Source: CAKSQF01 sp051867925 (GTDB lineage Bacteria > Bacillota > Clostridia > Oscillospirales > CAG-272). From it: a stretch of 13,392 bases of DNA. Numbering within the stretch: position 1 is the first letter of the stretch; every line of letters starts with the position of its first letter. Position numbers and translations under genes: made by a program. Shown here piece after piece: positions 1-5,287 of this stretch. The notes beneath the pieces are model-generated. The model made no database searches. It was not told where the DNA came from and worked only from the letters and a program-made list of their open reading frames with translations. The stretch covers positions 1 to 13,392 of the forward strand of contig JBJDZI010000062.1 in NCBI GenBank assembly GCA_051867925.1. The letters run 5' to 3'.

Positions 1-28
1 TTTCCCCTTCCTCCAGTATTCTCGTTAA

Positions 29-137
29 CTTTTTCGACACTCTGCGGGCGGCAAGAATTTGCCGCCCTTCATATAAGTTTTCGGGGTCAAGCCCCTTTTT
101 CAAAAGGGGCTTGCGGGGTGTGGGGCAACGCCCCACA
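29..137 (-). repeat. Three-hairpin 3'-end element, copy 1
   Basis: Read in the direction of the upstream gene (minus strand), this element starts 10 bases after the stop codon at 148. It has three perfect hairpins in series: 119-126 with 130-137 (8 bp, 3-nt loop), 88-99 with 102-113 (12 bp, 2-nt loop) and 46-54 with 59-67 (9 bp, GGGCGGCAA/TTGCCGCCC). A tail at 45-29 (GCAGAGTGTCGAAAAAG on the minus strand) follows. Copies lie at 3173-3269 and 13230-13364 with the same order, orientation and a similar 20-22-nt spacer between hairpins 2 and 3. There is no U-tract typical of an intrinsic terminator, so a transcript-end or dispersed-repeat role is inference. Confidence 0.8.
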
Positions 138-147
138 TTATATTGAA

Positions 148-1143
148 TTAGTTCATCCTGATTTCCGCGTCGCCGGAGGCGGTGTCGATCTCCACTTTCA
201 TGGAGCCATCGCCATAGGTCGCCACATCTTTGTTATAGGTCACGGGGAAATTCATGTTCAGATCGCCGGAGGCACTGTCGAACTTCACTTCCAGACCGGG
301 CAAATCGGCAGGCAGATTCATGGTGATGTCGCCGGAAGCACTATCGAACTCGATGCGGCGGGCAGGTGCGGTCAACGTCAGTACAATCGTTCCCGAAGCG
401 GTGTCCAGTTCCATCTCGTCTACGCTTCCGCTGAAGATCAGACTGCCCGAGGCACTGTCACAGTCCAGCGAGCCGCTGATTACACAGTTTACAAACTCCT
501 GCTTGCCGCTGGCGGTGTCGACATCCAGATCGCCCACCGTCAGATTCGTGCCGTACAGACCGCCCGATGCGCTGTCCAGCTCGATCAGCACTGCCGTCAG
601 ATTGCTCAGTTTCACGACTCCCGATGCAGTGTCCACAGAAACGCGGTCAGCGACCAATCCATCCACCGTCACAGAGGCAGAGGCGGTGTCAAACTTCACA
701 TTCCCCAAATTTTCCGCCAAAGACGCGGGAACTGTCAGCGTCAGCGACTTTTCGGGCTGATGGAAGCCAAAGAAGGAGCGCACCTCCCATTTGCAGAAGC
801 GAACCACCAGCGTGCCGTCCTGTACCTTCCAACGCATCACTTCTGACTCCTTCAGCGTGCCGCCGGCACTTTCGGTCAGCGTGATCTCGTCGGCATCACC
901 CACCACGACCGTGACGCTTCCCGCGCCCCAGCCAAGGTCGATGTTTCGGATTCCATCGGCGGAAACCGTGGCATTTCCTACCTCAAAACTGTCGTCGGAG
1001 GCGTAAATTCCGCCGGAAAATGCGCCGAAGAGCAGTCCGTCCAGCACACCGCTGCGGTGAAGCAGCAATGCTCCTGCCAGCAGACCTGCCAACAATACAA
1101 ATACGATCAGATTGATCACAATAATCAATACGGGACGTTTCAT
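148..1143 (-). CDS. Membrane-anchored DUF4097-type beta-solenoid protein
   Basis: A 331-aa protein with a hydrophobic N-terminal segment (about residues 5-28), probably an uncleaved membrane anchor. The rest is a repetitive beta-rich domain of the DUF4097 (putative adhesin) type. The motif D[T/S]AS[G/A] occurs nine times, at residues 152, 171, 190, 209, 229, 247, 267, 289 and 320, mostly 18-22 residues apart, which suggests successive solenoid rungs. The start is well supported: AAGGAGG lies 7 bases upstream of the ATG, and the ATG overlaps the stop of the preceding gene by four bases (ATGA). It is the last gene of a padR - HAAS protein - DUF4097 operon, an arrangement common in Firmicutes and thought to act in envelope sensing or stress. 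The molecular function of DUF4097 is unknown; an extracytoplasmic location is inferred from the anchor. Confidence 0.88.
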   Translation of the reverse strand: MKRPVLIIVINLIVFVLLAGLLAGALLLHRSGVLDGLLFGAFSGGIYASDDSFEVGNATVSADGIRNIDLGWGAGSVTVVVGDADEITLTESAGGTLKESEVMRWKVQDGTLVVRFCKWEVRSFFGFHQPEKSLTLTVPASLAENLGNVKFDTASASVTVDGLVADRVSVDTASGVVKLSNLTAVLIELDSASGGLYGTNLTVGDLDVDTASGKQEFVNCVISGSLDCDSASGSLIFSGSVDEMELDTASGTIVLTLTAPARRIEFDSASGDITMNLPADLPGLEVKFDSASGDLNMNFPVTYNKDVATYGDGSMKVEIDTASGDAEIRMN

Positions 1144-2072
1144 GATTTTTCCTCCTTATGATTTTGTCTGCCCAGCCAAAAGAACGCCTGCACGATTCTG
1201 CAAACACAGCCGTACATCGGCCAGATCAGCCAGGTGTAGATCCAGCCGAATGTCCGGAAGCTGACGCCCAGATAAACTGCCAGCGTCACCAGTGCCAATA
1301 CGGTTTGGATCGGTTTGTAAACGCTCATCAGATCTTCGGGGACCTCACTGCGGCGGGCGGCAGACTGTTTTTCGCCCTCTTCCTCCTCTTTGGGAGGCAC
1401 GGCGCCCTTGAAACTCGTGCTGAGTACGATCAGCACCACAGAAACCGCCCAGATGCCGAACATCAGGGAGAGCGACAACACTTCCGCGGTCTCGCCCAGC
1501 AGGATGGCGGGGATCAGTCCCCAAACGCATCCGCCCACACCCAAGCCCAGCATGACTTTGCCTTTGGCGTTGTTCCAGGGCAGGCAGAAACCCGATCCCA
1601 CGATCATGGCGGTTGCCAGACCGCTCAGGACGAAGAGCAAAGACACCGCCAGCGGTTCGGGCACGCCCGCCACGCTGAGAATAGGGCCCATGGGCGAGAG
1701 GACATAGAGTGCCACCGCCAGCGCGATCAGCGTTTTCTTCATCAATTTGCCACGGCGCACCGCATTTGCGGGATAGGATACCTCCACGGGCGCAGGAGCG
1801 GACATGGGCACCGGCGCCTGCACTTCCCCGCCGCCCCGAGAGCCGTCCTCGCTGTGTGCGGGGGCTTTGCCGAACAGTTCGCTCACTTCCCCGATGCTGT
1901 CCACCGCCTTGCAGATCGCCTCGTCCTCCGAAACTCCCTCTGCACGCAAATCGTCGTATTTGGCGGTCAGATTCTCAATAATCTCCGCCTTTGCCGCCAG
2001 TGCTGCGGGGGTATTGGGCGTTCCCGCGAAGGCTTTATCAATAGCGGCGTACAATTTCTCATATTGATCCAT
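1140..2072 (-). CDS. HAAS-domain (DUF1700-like) multi-pass membrane protein
   Basis: A 310-aa protein. Residues 1-70 are a helical, charged cytoplasmic domain resembling the HAAS/DUF1700 or permease-prefix domain, which usually accompanies PadR regulators. A Pro/Ala-rich linker follows (about 75-105), then four hydrophobic segments (about 114-134, 139-162, 171-193, 197-218), an acidic cytoplasmic loop (225-248) and two more hydrophobic segments (254-271, 277-300). The ATG has AAAGGAG nine bases upstream. It overlaps the padR 3' end by 14 bases and the DUF4097 gene by 4, so the three are almost certainly co-transcribed and translationally coupled. A role in passing membrane state to, or sequestering, the PadR protein is inference. 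No transporter or enzyme motif was seen. Confidence 0.8.
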   Translation of the reverse strand: MDQYEKLYAAIDKAFAGTPNTPAALAAKAEIIENLTAKYDDLRAEGVSEDEAICKAVDSIGEVSELFGKAPAHSEDGSRGGGEVQAPVPMSAPAPVEVSYPANAVRRGKLMKKTLIALAVALYVLSPMGPILSVAGVPEPLAVSLLFVLSGLATAMIVGSGFCLPWNNAKGKVMLGLGVGGCVWGLIPAILLGETAEVLSLSLMFGIWAVSVVLIVLSTSFKGAVPPKEEEEGEKQSAARRSEVPEDLMSVYKPIQTVLALVTLAVYLGVSFRTFGWIYTWLIWPMYGCVCRIVQAFFWLGRQNHKEEKS

Positions 2073-2409
2073 ATTGATCAGCTCCTTTCAAAATGATACG
2101 GTCTAACAGATCCCGGGCGGCGATCCAATTTTGCCGCTGAAGGGCGAGGGATTGTCTGCCGCGATCCGTGATGCGATAATAGCGCCGTCTTGCGCCTCTG
2201 TCCTCTTTCCCCCAATAGGAGGAGATGTCTCCTGCCTCTTCCATACGGCGGAAGGCGCAGTATAGGGTAGCTTCCTTCAGTTCGTATTCGCCGTCCGACA
2301 GACGGGAAATTCCTTTGTTGATCTCGTAGCCGTAGCTATCCCCCTGCTCCAGCAGGGACAAAATGATGGTTTCGGTATTGCCTCTGAGCAGATCGGATGG
2401 TACGATCAT
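2059..2409 (-). CDS. PadR family transcriptional regulator
   Basis: A 116-aa winged-helix protein of typical PadR length. Visible landmarks are the N-terminal helix ending in ILSLLEQGDSYGYEI (about residues 16-30), the recognition-helix region ELKEATLYCAFRRMEEAGDI (about 43-62) and the wing RRRYYRITDRG (about 74-84), followed by a dimerisation helix. These fit the PadR-s1 subgroup, which usually represses its own operon. The ATG has AAAGGAG with 8-base spacing. It is the first gene of the operon with the membrane and DUF4097 proteins. A consensus promoter starts it, and an inverted repeat over the -35 box (2491-2511) is a plausible autoregulatory operator. The inducing signal is unknown. Confidence 0.93.
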   Translation of the reverse strand: MIVPSDLLRGNTETIILSLLEQGDSYGYEINKGISRLSDGEYELKEATLYCAFRRMEEAGDISSYWGKEDRGARRRYYRITDRGRQSLALQRQNWIAARDLLDRIILKGADQYGSI

Positions 2410-2430
2410 CGCCTCATCTCCTTTCTGTTT

Positions 2431-2445
2431 CGTCCCTATAGGACG
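2431..2445. promoter_or_regulatory. Small inverted repeat in padR leader
   Basis: CGTCC-ctata-GGACG lies in the 5' untranslated region of the padR operon, between the predicted start of transcription (about 2471) and the ribosome site. The 5-bp stem with a 5-nt loop could be a small leader hairpin or a second protein site. Its role is not established. Confidence 0.3.
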
Positions 2446-2477
2446 TTACTTGAATGAGTTACACTGCTTACGATTGC

Positions 2478-2511
2478 ATTATAGCACAATATACCTCGCT
2501 TGTCAAGGTAT
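2478..2511 (-). promoter_or_regulatory. Consensus sigma-A promoter of padR operon with overlapping operator
   Basis: On the minus strand, TTGACA (2506-2501) and TATAAT (2483-2478) are separated by exactly 17 bases, a perfect match to the vegetative consensus. The predicted transcript start is near 2471, giving a leader of about 62 bases. The arms ATACCT (2491-2496) and AGGTAT (2506-2511) form an inverted repeat around the -35 box, placed where a repressor would block polymerase. Binding by the downstream PadR protein is inference from the usual autoregulation of that family. Confidence 0.85.
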
Positions 2512-2745
2512 TTCAAGAAAATAAATATAATTTTTTTCATACGCATAAACCGGCGAATTTTTTGCGAAAACTTACGGAACCGTTCGAACAAACTTCGACT
2601 CGGCAGTTCCCCAAAGCAAACGGCTCTCCTACCCCAAGCCGGACAATCAACCGCCTTCGGCTGGGTATCGCTATATAATCCCACGGGCAAAGCCCACGAC
2701 TCGGAGCATGACAGTACACCCTTTTGAACAGACCTCACCGAGGTT

Positions 2746-2765
2746 GCATAGCCAAACGGCTATGC
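2746..2765. repeat. Perfect 8-bp hairpin
   Basis: GCATAGCC at 2746-2753 pairs perfectly with GGCTATGC at 2758-2765 across a 4-base loop (AAAC). It follows directly after a smaller hairpin (2732-2744). No T-tract follows on either strand, so it is not a typical terminator. Confidence 0.7.
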
Positions 2766-2806
2766 TCATAGGCGACGGATGTCGTCCAAGGGAAAAGGTT
2801 GGAGTA

Positions 2807-2844
2807 CGCGGGGAGGAGATACCGTAGGTTTCGCCTGCCCCGCG
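2807..2844. repeat. Imperfect GC-rich hairpin
   Basis: CGCGGGG (2807-2813) pairs with CCCCGCG (2838-2844). Inside it, AGG/CCT (2814-2816 with 2834-2836), GA/TC and ACC/GGT (2821-2823 with 2827-2829) continue the stem around small internal loops, closing on a GTA loop. The mix of helices and small loops resembles a folded RNA stem more than a simple palindrome. Confidence 0.5.
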
Positions 2845-2855
2845 CAGTTCTTTGC

Positions 2856-2883
2856 GCCACTTTCTTTCTGCAAAGAAAGTGGC
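2856..2883. repeat. Perfect 12-bp hairpin
   Basis: GCCACTTTCTTT (2856-2867) and AAAGAAAGTGGC (2872-2883) form a perfect 12-bp stem with a CTGC loop. From memory, similar sequences recur between genes in many Ruminococcaceae-type genomes, and their translations produce spurious small hypothetical proteins; that is unverified here. Confidence 0.75.
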
Positions 2884-3014
2884 ATCCAGACGGGCTTGAT
2901 ATTCCGCTTCCAAGGAGCAGGGAGAAGGGGCAACGGTCGGGAATCTCAGCGAGTCCCACGGGCGATAGCCGATCTTCTCCGACAGAGAGTTTCATCTCCT
3001 AAACCATTCGTATC

Positions 3015-3067
3015 CTGCGGGGAGGGAGAAACCATCTCAGACGCCGAAGTTTTCTCCCTCCCCGCAG
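3015..3067. repeat. 17-bp perfect inverted repeat, 19-nt loop
   Basis: CTGCGGGGAGGGAGAAA (3015-3031) is the exact reverse complement of 3051-3067. The loop covers 3032-3050. The stem is purine-rich on one arm and pyrimidine-rich on the other. There is no T-tract immediately after the stem on either strand. It could be a terminator-like hairpin, a small mobile repeat or part of a larger RNA. Confidence 0.75.
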
Positions 3068-3079
3068 ACACCCCTCCTT

Positions 3080-3158
3080 CTTCCTTGGCTCGGCAGTTCT
3101 GAGCCTTTCTGTGGCTCGGCAGTTCTATGGCCTTTCCTTGGCTCCGATGTTTTCCGGC
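3080..3158. repeat. Degenerate tandem repeat, about 26 bp, three units
   Basis: TGGCTCGGCAGTTCT occurs at 3086-3100 and 3112-3126, 26 bases apart, each followed by a GCCTTTC-like sequence. A third, diverged unit (CCTTGGCTCCGATGTTTT) follows from about 3136. The core CTCGGCAGTTC also occurs far upstream at 2599-2609. The units have no coding context. Confidence 0.55.
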
Positions 3159-3172
3159 GAACATAAAAATTC

Positions 3173-3269
3173 CGGGCGGCAAGTACTTGCCGCCCGTTAT
3201 CTGAGTTTTTGGAGTTCCAAGAACCTTTTTTCAAAAAGGTTCTTGGCGGAGGTTGGGGTGGAACCCCAA
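3173..3269 (-). repeat. Three-hairpin 3'-end element, copy 2
   Basis: In the direction of the Na/Pi transporter gene, this copy starts 15 bases after the stop codon (3285). The hairpins are 3253-3259 with 3263-3269 (7 bp), 3217-3230 with 3233-3246 (14 bp, 2-nt loop), and a 24-base perfect palindrome at 3173-3196 containing GGGCGGCAA/TTGCCGCCC. The 20-base spacer at 3197-3216 aligns with that of copy 1, sharing CC(A/G)AAAACT in gene orientation. The GCAG..TGTCGA tail of copies 1 and 3 is absent here. Confidence 0.8.
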
Positions 3270-3284
3270 TTCAGATTAAAATGA

Positions 3285-5063
3285 TCAAAGTCGATAGGCT
3301 GCTTTGCAGCGGTTGTATTCGTCGGTGAAGTCGGCGTCGCCCTGTTTGATGCCGGAGAGGTATTCGTGGGTATCAAAGCTGCCCTGCTCCGCCTCGATGA
3401 CCGCCACAGCGATGTTGGAGCAATGGTCGGAGATACGCTCGTAATTGGTCAGCAGATCGGAGAGGACGAAGCCCAGTTCGATGGTGCAGTAACCGTTCTT
3501 CAGGCGGGCGATGTGGCGGTTCTTGATGTCGGCGATCAGATGGTCGATGACCTGCTCCAGAGGCTCAACTTTGGAAGCCAGCGCACTGCTGTTCTGATCG
3601 TATGCCGCCTCAGTGCGGGCTAAGATGTCGAACAGAGCGTTCTGCACCACGGCGATCTCGCGCTTCGCTTCGTCGGAGAAGGAGATCTGCTTTTCGTGCA
3701 TTTCCTCGGCAACCTTCATCAAATTCACGGCGTGATCGCCCAGCCGCTCGAAATTGCCGATGGTGTGGAGCATTCTCGACACCTGACGGCTGTCTTCGTC
3801 CGAAATCTCCTTGGCGGAGATCTTGATTAAAAAGGAGCCCAGCTTGTCCTCGTATCGGTCCAGGAGATCCTCACCCTCCAGCACCTTTTGGCAACGCTGA
3901 TTGGAGTAATCGTTCAGCAGCTCAATAGACTCCCGCAAAGTGGCGCAGGCGACGGAGTTCATGTGGATGGTCTTCAGATTACACTCGGAAACCGCAACGG
4001 AAGGGGTGTTCAGCAGACGAGTGTCCAGCAGAACGTCCTCCACCTCTGCGGCGGTAGCTTTATCCTTCACCAAGATACGGCTGAGTTTCTCCAGCTGTTT
4101 GGTAAAGGGCAGCAGAAGCACGGTGTTGACGATGTTGAAGATCGAGTGAACCACGGCAATGCCCACGGGTCCGATGTTGCTGTCCAGAAAATCGAAACTT
4201 ACGAACAACTGGATTCCGTAGAACACGAAGCACCAAACGAAGGTTCCGATCAGCTTGATCACAGTGTGAATCACCGCAACGCGGGTGGCATCCTTGCGGG
4301 TCGCCCCCAACGCGGAAACCAGCGCAGTGATACAAGTACCGATGTTCTGACCCATAATGATGGGAATAGCGGTACCGTAGGAGATGGGAACCGAGAAGGC
4401 AAGCGCCTGCAAGACACCCACCGAAGCGGAGGAGGACTGAATGATCGCGGTAAAGACTGCGCCCAGCAAAATGCCCAGAAGGGGGTTTCTGAAGAGAAGC
4501 AGTGCCTCCGCAAAGGCAGGGCTGTCCGCCAGAGGCTCCACCGCGCCGCTCATGGCATCCATGCCCGCCATCAGAACGGCAAAGCCTACCAAAATCGTAC
4601 CGATGGACTTCTTCTTGGTGTTCTTCGACATCATGATCATCACGATACCGACAAGCGCCAGCAGAGGAGTAAAGGACGAGGGCTTGAGCATCTGCAGGAA
4701 GAACGCCAGCACGGGGTTCATCTCGCTGCCACCCAGCTCCACGCTGGTCAGAGACAGGATCCACGCGGTGACGGTGGTACCGATGTTGGAGCCCATGATG
4801 ACGCCGATGGTCTGTCCCAGCGTCATGATTCCCGAGTTGACCAGACCCACCAGCATGACGGTCACTGCCGACGACGACTGGATCACTGCGGTAATGCCCA
4901 CACCCAGCAGCATGGATTTCACCTTATTGGAGGTCATCCCCTTGAGAACCTGCTCTAACTTGCCGCCCGCAAGGGATTCCAGCCCGTTGGACATGACGTT
5001 CATTCCGTAGAGGAAGAAGGCAAGTCCGCCCAGCAGCACGAATACGTTAAATATCCAACCCAT
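3285..5063 (-). CDS. Na+/phosphate cotransporter family protein with PhoU-like domain
   Basis: A 592-aa protein. The membrane part (about residues 1-325) has the two inverted Na_Pi_cotrans repeats: QSSSAVTV at 62-69 with GSNIGTT at 91-97, and QSSSASVG at 209-216 with GQNIGT at 238-243. The QSSS motifs are the sodium/phosphate site signature of this family. The C-terminal part (about 355-585) is helical and PhoU-like, with ERLGDHAVNL (439-448) and a second E-R-x-x-D-H motif near 545. The length is usual for bacterial NptA/YjbB-type proteins with a PhoU tail. The start is supported by AAGGAG 5-6 bases upstream of the ATG. It appears monocistronic, with its own promoter region carrying Pho-box-like repeats, and a three-hairpin element follows its stop. 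Probable role: sodium-coupled phosphate transport; the direction is not decidable from sequence. Confidence 0.93.
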   Translation of the reverse strand: MGWIFNVFVLLGGLAFFLYGMNVMSNGLESLAGGKLEQVLKGMTSNKVKSMLLGVGITAVIQSSSAVTVMLVGLVNSGIMTLGQTIGVIMGSNIGTTVTAWILSLTSVELGGSEMNPVLAFFLQMLKPSSFTPLLALVGIVMIMMSKNTKKKSIGTILVGFAVLMAGMDAMSGAVEPLADSPAFAEALLLFRNPLLGILLGAVFTAIIQSSSASVGVLQALAFSVPISYGTAIPIIMGQNIGTCITALVSALGATRKDATRVAVIHTVIKLIGTFVWCFVFYGIQLFVSFDFLDSNIGPVGIAVVHSIFNIVNTVLLLPFTKQLEKLSRILVKDKATAAEVEDVLLDTRLLNTPSVAVSECNLKTIHMNSVACATLRESIELLNDYSNQRCQKVLEGEDLLDRYEDKLGSFLIKISAKEISDEDSRQVSRMLHTIGNFERLGDHAVNLMKVAEEMHEKQISFSDEAKREIAVVQNALFDILARTEAAYDQNSSALASKVEPLEQVIDHLIADIKNRHIARLKNGYCTIELGFVLSDLLTNYERISDHCSNIAVAVIEAEQGSFDTHEYLSGIKQGDADFTDEYNRCKAAYRL

Positions 5064-5076
5064 ATAAACTCCTTCA

Positions 5077-5184
5077 TTTGTACATCGAAATTTTGTACAT
5101 CCTACGGTTCAATATAGCAAACCTATGTAAAATCGAAAAGGGGCTCTTTGTAAAATCCATGTAAAATCGAAGAAAAATTTTACA
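5077..5184 (-). promoter_or_regulatory. Promoter region of Na/Pi transporter with Pho-box-like repeats
   Basis: On the minus strand TTTTACA occurs three times, at 5166-5160, 5155-5149 and 5132-5126, spaced 11 and 23 (about 2 x 11) bases. This matches the roughly 11-bp periodicity of Bacillus PhoP boxes (TT[A/C/T]ACA repeats). A -10-like TATATT lies at 5116-5111 without a good -35, as expected of an activated promoter. Repeat 5160-5167 is also half of an 8-bp inverted repeat with 5177-5184. Downstream, in the leader, the 10-mer GATGTACAAA (minus strand) occurs twice, at 5101-5092 and 5086-5077, each holding the palindrome TGTACA. Phosphate control is inference from spacing and the gene's function. 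Confidence 0.45.
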
Positions 5185-5195
5185 TTCGCAAGTAG

Positions 5196-5245
5196 GGTAA
5201 GCCGCCGGAGAAGAGCCGCCGGCGGTTCTCCTCCGGCGGCTTACC
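5196..5245 (-). terminator. Long GC-rich hairpin after phosphosugar mutase gene
   Basis: Outer arms 5196-5210 and 5231-5245 are perfectly complementary over 15 bp. The interior (5212-5229) folds on around CCGCCGGCGG (5216-5225), leaving one mismatch, so almost the whole 50 bases form one hairpin. It lies 42 bases after the mutase stop codon and upstream of the transporter promoter. On the minus strand the following sequence is not a clean U-tract, so it may work as a weak terminator, a 3'-end stabiliser or a repeat element. Confidence 0.55.
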
Positions 5246-5287
5246 GCCCATGTTCGGACAGACCGACGCCGAGGGAAACGGACCGAT

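Larger units (their letters stand above)
2512..3172. other. Structured, repeat-rich intergenic region with no credible gene
   Basis: Both strands were read and no convincing coding sequence was found: the small ORFs lack good ribosome sites, cross the hairpins and have low-complexity translations. What it holds is structure. There are hairpins at 2746-2765, 2807-2844, 2856-2883 and 3015-3067, a small ACCTC/GAGGT hairpin at 2732-2744, the direct repeat TCCCACGGGC at 2679-2688 and 2954-2963, the 11-mer CTCGGCAGTTC three times (2599, 3089, 3115) and a degenerate tandem repeat at 3080-3158. It may be a cluster of dispersed intergenic repeats or an unrecognised structured RNA. I saw no RNase P, tmRNA or SRP RNA signature. 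Confidence 0.6.

Noticed and set aside
2671..2913. 80-codon minus-strand frame in the gene-free region
   Set aside because: It crosses two strong hairpins and has a repeat-derived translation of the kind often mis-annotated in Clostridia; no family recognised.
4060..4764. 234-codon minus-strand frame inside the transporter gene
   Set aside because: Out-of-frame shadow of the Na/Pi transporter, with low-complexity composition.
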